Of a stretch of DNA of 64,000 nt, positions 9,078-17,271 are shown piece by piece. Origin of the DNA: Aureliella helgolandensis (GTDB taxonomy: Bacteria > Planctomycetota > Planctomycetia > Pirellulales > Pirellulaceae); contig NZ_CP036298.1 in assembly GCF_007752135.1 (NCBI RefSeq), forward strand, positions 8,238,501-8,302,500, in the 5' to 3' direction. The notes under the pieces were generated by a model. It searched no databases. It saw only the letters and a program-made list of their open reading frames with translations, and was not told the DNA's origin. The translations under genes were made by a program, and so were the position numbers. Each line of letters opens with the position of its first letter. The stretch's first letter is position 1.

Positions 9078-10754
9078 TCAGTGATTGGTATTGAACTCCA
9101 CCGAGTTGGTAAGAATCCAATGCACATCTTCGTATCGCTCCCACCGTGAACTACGGTCTTCACTGAAGAGTCCAGCCTCACGGAATTGATCCAGCTCCTG
9201 GAGTGTCGGCGGCCGTCCTAGTGCAAGCCAGTACAGTGCGTCCATACACGCCGCTTCCGAGAGGAAATCGGCGGTCGCTAATGCCTCAATTGCAGGAGGC
9301 TGTCCCCATGCCGTACCATTCATCAAAGACAACAACTGGGTTACGGATCTCGCTTGATCCCCCTCGACGCCCACTTGTTGCGACTCGGAAAACGCGCGCC
9401 GCGTTCGCTCCCGAATGCCCGCCGGCCCCGCGGCCAACCCGGTTGTTTCCCCTTGTGCCATCTGCAAGCTATCCAACAGCTGGGTGGCCGACAACGCTTT
9501 GATGTTGTACACCGCCAGTAGCTGCTGGCGTCGTTTCAGGACGCCTCCTGCCAGACCAATTCCCTGCGATTCAGCACGATATGCTCGGGTCTGTACTAGA
9601 GCGGCGACGAGGGGAAATAGTGGTGATCCTCGCGCAACGAATTCGTCGGCCAACCCGGCGTGCAGTCGTTCCCAATGCTGCACCACTTCGGATTCCGCCC
9701 GGTGGGCTAACTCGCTCAGACGAACTCCGAATAGCTGGCCCCACACGACGTCGACGGTATGTCTCGCCATCCAGCGGTTGCGTTTGTCACACATCCAGTC
9801 TGCGAAGAGAGTTCGTCCCGACTCTCCTTGACTTGGTGAGTAGACGCGGCGATTTAGCGTGGCGTCTACAAACAGTTGAGCAGTCACGATCTTCTGCGAA
9901 TCGGGGATTAGAACCTTCAGCGACCCCACCTCGGCGAACTCAAGTGAAGGGTTGTCGGGGAGTTCGAAGAAGGCTGCGGTTTGCCAAAACTGTTGCTGAG
10001 TCCAGCGATCGAAGGGATGATCATGACACTGTGCACACTCGAGATCGATCCCTAAGAACGACCGCGTGGCGTTGCTAGCCATCCTAGCACTCTGAAACTC
10101 ATTGCTTGCGATGAAAACATCTGGGACCGCCGTCTGTCGGGTTGCCCAGGGGGACGAGCCGGCCACTTTTTCATGCTGAACTTCATGCTGAACTTCATAC
10201 TGAACGGTAAGCAACTCATGCGCCATCTCGTTGATGCAACGGTGATTGAACAATTGCTCGGTCAGCCAACTCTCAGTATCTGCTTGGAGGTATTGATACG
10301 GCGGGACGTCCGTCTGCGGAAACCACAACCTACGCAGCAAGCTTCCCCAATAGCGTGCAGCCGCGCCACTTTGGATCAATTCTCGAAGTGCGTCTTCGGC
10401 CTGCGAAGCGGACTCATACTGGGAATTGGTCCGCGCCGAATCCATGGAAGGTATGCGACCGGCCACATCCAAATTGACTCGCCTCCAATAGACCTCCGGA
10501 GACGCTTGCTTGGGAGGTGCTACTTTTGCCACATTCCAAATGCAATCAAGCTGCTCATCAACGAACGACGTCAGCTTCTGAATATCCTCTCGATCCCACT
10601 CGGAGGCTGTGGCACGCGGCAATCCGCATCCACCGGCCAACCCCACAACGAGGTAAATGGCTAACGCACGGCATACCATTTCACGGTCCGTTCGCTTAGG
10701 ACGATGCGTGCGTGTTCGCCTATTCGGCCGCCTCTGCAACATAAGGGAACTCAT
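9078..10754 (-). CDS. DUF1549/DUF1553 (PSCyt2-PSD1) exported protein
   Basis: Planctomycete-type protein with an N-terminal DUF1549 domain containing the CXXCH string CAQCHDHPF at residues 240-248, and a shorter DUF1553-like C-terminus (LMNGTAWGQPPAIEALATADFL, YWLALGRPPTLQELDQF). At 558 residues it is smaller than typical 700-1000 residue relatives and lacks the N-terminal PSCyt1 domain. The ATG at 10754 overlaps the TGA of the DUF1559 gene by 4 bp, which suggests coupled translation. The alternative ATG at 10679 lies directly before the hydrophobic signal segment. An in-frame run of three 12-bp repeats at 10170-10205 encodes a QHEV-type repeat. Confidence 0.87.
   Translation of the reverse strand: MSSLMLQRRPNRRTRTHRPKRTDREMVCRALAIYLVVGLAGGCGLPRATASEWDREDIQKLTSFVDEQLDCIWNVAKVAPPKQASPEVYWRRVNLDVAGRIPSMDSARTNSQYESASQAEDALRELIQSGAAARYWGSLLRRLWFPQTDVPPYQYLQADTESWLTEQLFNHRCINEMAHELLTVQYEVQHEVQHEKVAGSSPWATRQTAVPDVFIASNEFQSARMASNATRSFLGIDLECAQCHDHPFDRWTQQQFWQTAAFFELPDNPSLEFAEVGSLKVLIPDSQKIVTAQLFVDATLNRRVYSPSQGESGRTLFADWMCDKRNRWMARHTVDVVWGQLFGVRLSELAHRAESEVVQHWERLHAGLADEFVARGSPLFPLVAALVQTRAYRAESQGIGLAGGVLKRRQQLLAVYNIKALSATQLLDSLQMAQGETTGLAAGPAGIRERTRRAFSESQQVGVEGDQARSVTQLLSLMNGTAWGQPPAIEALATADFLSEAACMDALYWLALGRPPTLQELDQFREAGLFSEDRSSRWERYEDVHWILTNSVEFNTNH
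10170..10205 (-). repeat. Three 12-bp in-frame tandem repeats inside the DUF1549 gene
   Basis: Plus-strand units TTCATGCTGAAC (10170-10181 and 10182-10193) and TTCATACTGAAC (10194-10205) lie end to end. Being multiples of three they keep the frame and encode a short Gln-His-Glu-Val-type repeat around residues 185-196. This is probably slippage within a tolerant loop. Confidence 0.85.
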
Positions 10755-11710
10755 CGTGGGAGGTAGTCTGCGGGATGAACGAGTTCCCCATCGGCAATGC
10801 TGACCAAGGCCACCATCGTCTCTTCATCCAAACCCGACCGAAGTGGACGCACCGAGCCATCTGCCAGGGCAACGTTCGCGAATCCGTCATGGAATCCGTA
10901 CAGCGAGCCCTCGTTGGAACAATTGACGCTACAGGCGCCAAACGCCGTGGTGCCGTCGAAGCCAAACGAGCGCAGGTGATTCCAATTCGGTGCAATCCAT
11001 TGTCCGAATCCAAACCCTTCCACAATCGGCCGGGGCGACCTATCTTGCGTGCGATTGATGTGCAACTTCCCCGCTTGCCACTGATTGGGCTTGTCGGCCA
11101 TTTCAACCAACAGCAACGAATTCGACAAACCATCGACGATTTCATCCAATCGCACAGCTTGTCCCGCCAGCACGTTGGAGCCTCCATACTTTCGCCCCGG
11201 CGAGGCCATGGCTCCCCGATAGAGCTGATCGATCACGTTGTTGTGCAAGTAGGCTCCCGCCGAGCCAACGTAATCCGTCGGAGCCGCTTGAAAAGCATTC
11301 CCCTCTGGATCTTGCAACGCCAAGACGCGATCACCATTGGGAGCCGATGGACACAGCAGCTTGCTCAGCCGTGTCGCCGCCAACACTTGGTTTTCCGAAT
11401 TCGCCCCGTCCCACCAATTCCGACTCGCGTCGTAGCGTGCCGACAGTTCCCCCTCTTCGATGAAGGGCAAGAGTTGTGCATTCCAGCCGGTATACGGAAC
11501 ACGGCGATTGCTGGGGAGATAATTGCGACGATTCGTAGCAAAGTCGGTACAGCCGCGGGCCAATAGCCGCAGATGATCCTCGCACTGCAGCTTGCGAGCC
11601 GTTTCACGAGCTCTTACTAACAATGGCAACACCAGCAGTGCGAGCAAAGCCAAAGCACCCCAGGCGGCCACCTTGTTCCAGCTCGATCGCCAAGTCAGAT
11701 CCATGATCAA
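10751..11710 (-). CDS. DUF1559 family protein without prepilin motif
   Basis: DUF1559 (H-X9-DG type) protein. The N-terminus has one hydrophobic helix (about residues 14-32) followed by RARETARKLQCEDHLRLLARG, like the post-pilin region of the family. The canonical FTLVELLV cleavage motif is absent, so it may stay as a membrane-anchored protein. The C-terminal signature is present as HDGFANVALADG (His, nine residues, Asp-Gly). It lies between the true pseudopilin-like DUF1559 gene (112 bp upstream) and the DUF1549 gene, whose start it overlaps by 4 bp. The function of DUF1559 proteins is unknown; a role in type II secretion/pseudopilus-like assemblies is often assumed from the N-terminus. Confidence 0.85.
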   Translation of the reverse strand: MIMDLTWRSSWNKVAAWGALALLALLVLPLLVRARETARKLQCEDHLRLLARGCTDFATNRRNYLPSNRRVPYTGWNAQLLPFIEEGELSARYDASRNWWDGANSENQVLAATRLSKLLCPSAPNGDRVLALQDPEGNAFQAAPTDYVGSAGAYLHNNVIDQLYRGAMASPGRKYGGSNVLAGQAVRLDEIVDGLSNSLLLVEMADKPNQWQAGKLHINRTQDRSPRPIVEGFGFGQWIAPNWNHLRSFGFDGTTAFGACSVNCSNEGSLYGFHDGFANVALADGSVRPLRSGLDEETMVALVSIADGELVHPADYLPR

Positions 11711-11822
11711 ATCCTACTATGAAGCGTGGTGAATTGAGGAAGCATCCCCTACCGGTCGAGCGACACCGCCCGAGTGCCGCTCGGAAAATACAGCCTCCCT
11801 GACCAATGAAAGGGGCTGCCAA

Positions 11823-12797
11823 TTAGTATTCCCCAACCACATTCCCATCCTGCTTTTTGCATAGATTGACGAAGACTTGGGAATCCACGGAATCGGACAG
11901 AGTCTGCGTGGAACCGTCTGCCAAGACGATCACCACAATCCCAGTATGGAAGCTGTAGGGCGAAAGTTCGTTGTCGACGTTAATGAAGCGATTGCAGGTG
12001 TCGCAGCCTTTGACCGTGCCATCTTCCGACCAGTTGTAAACTCCGACGCCGTTGTTCCCAGCCCAAGGGCCGTGGCTGTAGAACTGAGCATGTGTGACCG
12101 CTGGCTGCTTCTTTCCAAGCCGCCAATGATCCGGCTTGCCCGCGTTCTCAAACAACAGAATCGTATTGCTGGTCCCATCGGTAATGTGGCCAATGCGAGT
12201 CGCCGACTCATTCAGGATGCCGCAATCGCCATCCCACACGTGAACTTGCCCGCTGCCAGGTGTCCCCTGGAGGTGGTGCAAGCCGCGCACTCCCTGATAA
12301 TCGGAGACCTCTCCCGTCAATCCGGTCAGCGCATTCATGTCGTTTGTCCACCCCATGTTCCAACCCGAATAAATCGGACTGACTTCATCGGCGGGCGACG
12401 ACGGGCAGCGGAACGCGGCGACACGAACGTTCACCGCTGGTTGATTGATCACATCGTCAAACCCAAACTTCTGGTCGTACGTATTGAACAGGTTCGAGCC
12501 TTCCAGATAGGGCAATACCATCGCCAGGAAGCCGGTAACGACTTTGGTGGGATTGCCGTCAGATTTCCAGCCGTTGTAAACCAAACGGCCAGGCGGAAAC
12601 GTTCGCAAGGCGGAATGATAGTTGTGGCAAGCCAGACCAATCTGCCGCACGTTATTGCTACACTGCATGCGTCGTGCTGCTTCGCGAGCCGCTTGCACTG
12701 CGGGCAAGAGCAGCCCCACCAAGATGCCAATAATGGCAATGACCACCAACAATTCAACTAGAGTGAACGCAGCGCGTTTGCGCAAAGATAGACGCAT
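11823..12797 (-). CDS. DUF1559 protein with type IV prepilin-like N-terminus
   Basis: Large paralogous planctomycete family. The N-terminus MRLSLRKRAAFTLVELLVV is a classical prepilin cleavage/methylation site, and the sequence continues GLLLPAVQAAREAARRMQCSNN, the usual DUF1559 entry. The C-terminal H-X9-DG signature is HTGIVVIVLADG. The frame is open to 12875, but the ATG at 12797 places the basic leader directly before the prepilin motif and is preceded by a purine-rich GAGGAA element, so that start is chosen. It is the first gene of the probable five-gene unit running down to 6227. A strong hairpin lies about 150 bp upstream. Confidence 0.9.
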   Translation of the reverse strand: MRLSLRKRAAFTLVELLVVIAIIGILVGLLLPAVQAAREAARRMQCSNNVRQIGLACHNYHSALRTFPPGRLVYNGWKSDGNPTKVVTGFLAMVLPYLEGSNLFNTYDQKFGFDDVINQPAVNVRVAAFRCPSSPADEVSPIYSGWNMGWTNDMNALTGLTGEVSDYQGVRGLHHLQGTPGSGQVHVWDGDCGILNESATRIGHITDGTSNTILLFENAGKPDHWRLGKKQPAVTHAQFYSHGPWAGNNGVGVYNWSEDGTVKGCDTCNRFINVDNELSPYSFHTGIVVIVLADGSTQTLSDSVDSQVFVNLCKKQDGNVVGEY

Positions 12798-13196
12798 GGT
12801 AATTCCTCTTCCAACAGGCATGTAGGTAGCGATAGTCGTCGCGTTCCTGGCTGGCGGAGGAATACAGGCGGTCATAAACCACCTTTTCCGAGCTTGCTTG
12901 GTAGCTGCAACTGAGATTCAGTCTCAATAGTAGAGTCAATGGCGACGCTTCTTGCAAGTCCAGCATCGCAAGAAGCGTGCCAGTACCACCGGAAAGGCTC
13001 AAACAGCCTTTATCCTTAGCGTTTTGAGAGGATTTTGGAGCAAAGCTTCGACTCTTGGCAGAGCCACACCGCTGCGGTAGCGGTGAAATACACGCCAACA
13101 GCGACGTTTTTTCGTCCACGGAAAACCAACATGATCGCTGGGATGAGCCCCAGCGATCGAAACGTTCGCAGCCAGATCCTCTAGGCGTGACGCGAT
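12798..13196. other. Intergenic region with an 11-bp perfect hairpin (12945-12978)
   Basis: No gene is visible. The region holds a perfect inverted repeat, ACGCTTCTTGC at 12945-12955 and GCAAGAAGCGT at 12968-12978, with a 12-nt loop, and a smaller TGAGA/TCTCA repeat just beside it. There is no T-tract next to the large hairpin, so it does not look like an intrinsic terminator. It lies in the probable 5' leader of the DUF1559 transcript and downstream of nothing on the plus strand. Confidence 0.65.
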
Positions 13197-14645
13197 CTAC
13201 TTGATCGCGTCAAACATGCTCATGAGCCGCTCGACGATTTTTTCCGACGCATCCAGCTGGACGCGATTGGTACCCATCCAGGTCTCGTAGCCTCCCAGCT
13301 CGTGCTGGGCCGGCGAGGGAAGGTAACCGTAGGAACCACCCGCTAGCTCAATCGTGAAGCTATCCGACAGAGGGCAGCGATCTTTGATCTCTAGACCAAT
13401 TTCCGTAAACACTTCGAAGGGAACGGCAGCGATTCCAAGATCGCCAATCCGCAGCGTCTGCAACGGAACGTCGACGGTATCGGGAGATTCCGACAACGTC
13501 GCAGTGCGAGCGGCATAGGTCTTCTCATGCCGATGGTACGGCTTTTCTTCTTCGGGTCGCTGGACCACTCCTGCCAGATAAGCCTTCATTTCTGCGTCGG
13601 GCTTGCGAACCTTCAAGGTTAACTCGGATTGCTGCGCGCCCAATTTCACCCAGTCTTGATACTGCACTTCGCCCAGCGATTCATGAACGCGACGCGCGAT
13701 CAGCTGGCCCACTAAAGCCATCTTTTCGAACGGGGCATACCGTGCACTTCGATCGCGAAAGTTGATGTTGTTGACATCGCCGCTCGTACCGTTGGAGAGA
13801 ATGCCGACAAACGGTGGATACTGCGTTTCCGTTTCCAGCAATCCTCCGAGATGTTCCGCAAAGACGGCGAAATAGTCTGCCGAAACCACACGCGAGGGCA
13901 CGCCTCCCACATAGTGCAACGAATAGTTTCCCAGGATCGCAATGGGCCGACCGTCAAGGGCCTGCAGCGCTAGGTACGAGACTTCGGGATCGACGGGGCC
14001 AGCCGGTCGAATCAACGTCGAGCTGCTACTGGGGTTCATTCGCACCTCGTCGACTCCACCAAAGGGATTGCGACGCTGCTCCTCTTCCACAACGTACCAG
14101 CGACGATTGAACAGCTCAGACGCTTCCTCCACACTCCCCCAGCCAATTCGGGCTGGTTCCAGACGCTTATTGGCGATCCGTACTGCATCCACGATCCGAT
14201 CCGCTAGAAAAATCTGATAGCCTGACAGCTCTTCGTCCTTGACCATCGAATTCTTACCACGCGCTGTCGTGGCGGAGTGCGTGTGGGTGGCTGCATACAA
14301 TTGATTCTTAACGGGAATTCCCGTCGTTGCTTCAACTTGAGCTTTCGCTACGTCAAACACTTCTCGTGGAATACCTACATTGTCACAAATAGCAATCGCT
14401 AGCTTGGTATCGCCATCGTCGAGCACAATTGCCCGCACGTGCAATTCATCGTGCACCTCGTCCGCGGGCACCGGTTCCCAACCACCCACCACCATCTCGC
14501 CCAGGGGCGGCGTGATATTCGCGGTAGCTGCACCGGCGCGAAACGGAGCATCTGCTGCGTGGCCTGAACTACACCATACAAGGCAACCGACGAGCAACGC
14601 GACTGCGGAAGCTGGGAATTGCATAAATGCCTTTTGAGATAACAT
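13197..14645 (-). CDS. Neutral/alkaline ceramidase-like exported hydrolase
   Basis: Secreted protein resembling the N-terminal catalytic domain of neutral ceramidases. After a signal peptide (about residues 9-31) come FRAGAATANITPPLGEMVVGG, the usual entry of the family, then the metal-site-like string AATHTHSATTARG, and ILGNYSLHYVGG with a further conserved His. At about 480 residues it lacks the C-terminal immunoglobulin-like domain of full-length ceramidases, which is usual for planctomycete homologues whose substrates are unknown. The second Met (14624) sits closer to the signal peptide and may be the actual start. The gene stands alone: 276 bp from the permease gene upstream and about 400 bp from the DUF1559 unit. 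Confidence 0.8.
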   Translation of the reverse strand: MLSQKAFMQFPASAVALLVGCLVWCSSGHAADAPFRAGAATANITPPLGEMVVGGWEPVPADEVHDELHVRAIVLDDGDTKLAIAICDNVGIPREVFDVAKAQVEATTGIPVKNQLYAATHTHSATTARGKNSMVKDEELSGYQIFLADRIVDAVRIANKRLEPARIGWGSVEEASELFNRRWYVVEEEQRRNPFGGVDEVRMNPSSSSTLIRPAGPVDPEVSYLALQALDGRPIAILGNYSLHYVGGVPSRVVSADYFAVFAEHLGGLLETETQYPPFVGILSNGTSGDVNNINFRDRSARYAPFEKMALVGQLIARRVHESLGEVQYQDWVKLGAQQSELTLKVRKPDAEMKAYLAGVVQRPEEEKPYHRHEKTYAARTATLSESPDTVDVPLQTLRIGDLGIAAVPFEVFTEIGLEIKDRCPLSDSFTIELAGGSYGYLPSPAQHELGGYETWMGTNRVQLDASEKIVERLMSMFDAIK

Positions 14646-14920
14646 GTTTCCGACCTGATTCTTGGGGAGGAGTTGGAGGGATAAAAATCGAAGCGGCCAC
14701 GGGGGCGAGGAGCCGTTGCTCGTTCATCGGGCTGAGGAATTTACCACCCACCGTGTGACAGCAATCGCGTGACAGCTTGTGGACACTGTTGATCTGCCGC
14801 GCAAGCCAGGCAAGATTAGGCGCTGCTACAGCACGATTCAGGGAGGGGGTCTGGCGGTAAAACCGGAATGATCACGAACTCAGACCGCCGCGCGATTGAG
14901 GCCCAACCGACGTCAGCCGG

Positions 14921-16285
14921 TCACACCTTGGTCTGCCAATTGGACATCATCCTAACGATACCGTAGACCACCATACCAAGAACGAAGGTGGCCAACATGG
15001 CGATAAAGCCAAAAAAGTGCGTCGAATAGGAAGCGGCAATAATGCAGGCGGTGACACTCAAATAGACAACCATCGCCAGATTCTCCCACCAACTCAGCGG
15101 TCGCGTGTCGGGCAGACGTCGCTTGGCCCACCATAGGGACATGACCGCTAGGGCACCGCAGGCGGACAGGGTCAGCCCGAGGTACATCATCAACTCCAAC
15201 AAGCTCGCGATCCACACCGCAACCAGGCTGAGCGCCGCTTGCACTAAGATTGCCCAGCGTGGCACGCCACCGGTCGACCGAAACAGTGCTGGCATAACCC
15301 CATCGTCCGCCATGCGTTGATACACCCGCGGTCCCGTGAGCAGCATCGCAAAAACACTGCTTGTCATCGATAGCACGATGGTTACGCGTATCCAGTTCTG
15401 CAGCCTTACCCCGCCGATCGCAAGTCCCGCGATTCCCGCGACTCGCTCCTGCCCTACGATGGACTCCGGTGCCGGTGCATAGACGAACACATAGTTGAGC
15501 AATAGGTAGACGACCGTGACGGTTAACGTACCGACGATCATCGATCGCGGAACGTTCCGAGTCGGCTTACGCGCTTCGCCAGCGACGTAGATAGCAGCAT
15601 TGAAACCGGTGTAACTCAATGCAATCCAGGACATCGAACCAGCCAGGACCACCCAGGCAGACCAACTCTCTGGCCACCAGCTACTGGGGCCATCAACGAG
15701 TCCCCGCCCCTGCCACACTTCGTTGGGAGCGAATAAAAACGCCCAAGCGATAATCACAACCAGCAGCGCCAGCTTCGCAAAGACGATAATATTTTGCGCA
15801 GTGCCACCCACATGAGCACCGAGCAATTGACATCCGGTGGCGACGATGATAATTCCAGCCGCCAAGGCTTTGACCTGCCATGGCTCCACCTCGGTAGTGG
15901 GCATCGCGTAAACGGCCGCACCTAGGGCAGCAGCTGCGATGGGTGCGGTGAAGCCGGCGATCATGGACACCCAGCCACCGAGAAATCCGATAGCTGGGTG
16001 CACAAACCGACTTAAGAATAGATACTCACCGCCCGACAATGGTAGCCGAGCGACCAGTCCCCCGTAGCAAATTGCGCCACAAATCGCCCAAGCCCCACAC
16101 AACCACCAAGCCAACATCACCCGCCCCGGGTGTCCTAGAGCAGCCAAGGAAAAACCACTCGACGTAAACACCCCCGCTCCAATCATATTGGCTACGACTA
16201 GAGTGGTAAGCGTCGTGAGGCCCAGTGACGGAGTTTCCAGTGACGGAGTTTTGGGAGTGGCGTTGGATGCTTGAACTTCGCTCAA
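14921..16285 (-). CDS. APC-family amino acid permease
   Basis: Inner-membrane amino acid/polyamine/organocation transporter with about twelve hydrophobic helices over 454 residues, the normal family size. The first helix carries ANMIGAGVFTSSG, the conserved substrate-binding glycine motif. LPLSGGEYLFLSRF and ALSYTGFNAAIYVAGEARKP are further APC signatures. The predicted start is a TTG at 16283-16285 placed exactly after the TAA of the methyltransferase gene, so translation is probably coupled. An internal ATG at the GAGVF helix would be too late. Substrate is not predictable. Confidence 0.87.
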   Translation of the reverse strand: MSEVQASNATPKTPSLETPSLGLTTLTTLVVANMIGAGVFTSSGFSLAALGHPGRVMLAWWLCGAWAICGAICYGGLVARLPLSGGEYLFLSRFVHPAIGFLGGWVSMIAGFTAPIAAAALGAAVYAMPTTEVEPWQVKALAAGIIIVATGCQLLGAHVGGTAQNIIVFAKLALLVVIIAWAFLFAPNEVWQGRGLVDGPSSWWPESWSAWVVLAGSMSWIALSYTGFNAAIYVAGEARKPTRNVPRSMIVGTLTVTVVYLLLNYVFVYAPAPESIVGQERVAGIAGLAIGGVRLQNWIRVTIVLSMTSSVFAMLLTGPRVYQRMADDGVMPALFRSTGGVPRWAILVQAALSLVAVWIASLLELMMYLGLTLSACGALAVMSLWWAKRRLPDTRPLSWWENLAMVVYLSVTACIIAASYSTHFFGFIAMLATFVLGMVVYGIVRMMSNWQTKV

Positions 16286-17113
16286 TTATTTTCCAAATCG
16301 CAGTAAATAGTTTTCCTTGAAACCATCAATCTTCACTTCTTCTTCGAACTTAAATCCGGCGTCGATAAACTCTTGCTTGAAAACCGATTGTGGAGCGCGA
16401 ATGTGCCCCATCAACCACTCTTTCCGGTCGCCTTCCACCTCGCGGTGAAAGTCCACTAATATCAGCTTCGCATCATCTTTCATGGCCTCATAAATCGACT
16501 TGAGAGACGCTTCGGGGTATTCAAAGTGATGGTAGACATCGCAGATGAAAACGCGATCGATGCTGTTGGGTTTCAAGTTTACGTCATGATCCGAACACAG
16601 GACTACGCGCACATTGTCCAGCCCCTCGTGCTTGGCGCGCTGCCGCAAGTGTTTGACGAACTGCGGCGCGATATCGACGGCATAGACTTTCCCCGTCTCA
16701 GTAACGCCCTGCGATAGAGGTCCCAGATAGAGGCCAGTCCCTGAGCCAACATCGGCAACCTCCATGCCGGGTTGCAGTTGGATCGCCTTCAATATTTGAT
16801 GCCGACAAGCGAAGACCTCGCGACTCTCGGTTTCAAAGCGCTTGATATAATCTTCGACTTTCATTTCTGGATCGAGGAAGGCATCGTTGATCCCGTCAGG
16901 CAAGTTCGGCGCACGCCCTGGAGCTTCTGCCAAAGCGGTAGCCCCATCGTCGAGGACCGCATCCTGCGCGACAACCACTGCGGAAAAGTTGACAAGCAAG
17001 CTGGACACTAACAGTACCGCGAGCAATCCCCGTGGCAGTTCACCTCGCAAACCACTCAGCGGGATACCCCGCTCGACGACCTTCGTAACAGGGAGAAATA
17101 CCTTGAATCGCAT
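16286..17113 (-). CDS. Exported class I SAM-dependent methyltransferase
   Basis: Methyltransferase of the ubiE/Methyltransf_11 type with an N-terminal hydrophobic signal or anchor (about residues 29-50, ending VVVAQD). The SAM-binding motif VADVGSGTGLYLGPL lies near residues 118-132, followed by VYAVDIAP (motif II) and VFICDVYHHFEYP. The extracytoplasmic location implied by the signal is odd because SAM is cytoplasmic, though such signal-bearing homologues are frequent in planctomycetes and the segment could be an inner-membrane anchor with another topology. The gene abuts the APC permease without spacing. Divergent from ggt across about 160 bp. Confidence 0.83.
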   Translation of the reverse strand: MRFKVFLPVTKVVERGIPLSGLRGELPRGLLAVLLVSSLLVNFSAVVVAQDAVLDDGATALAEAPGRAPNLPDGINDAFLDPEMKVEDYIKRFETESREVFACRHQILKAIQLQPGMEVADVGSGTGLYLGPLSQGVTETGKVYAVDIAPQFVKHLRQRAKHEGLDNVRVVLCSDHDVNLKPNSIDRVFICDVYHHFEYPEASLKSIYEAMKDDAKLILVDFHREVEGDRKEWLMGHIRAPQSVFKQEFIDAGFKFEEEVKIDGFKENYLLRFGK

Positions 17114-17271
17114 TGCGTCATCCTCTCGCTACCGTGAAAAGAACTCAAAAAAAGAGCCGGACCTCCAATAGAACTGCAAACGCTACGGACGTTTTGCAGT
17201 CGCTAGCTTACAACTATAGTAGTCCTTACCGTCTACGTGAACACTCCCGCTCCGAACGAAAGCGACCTTGG

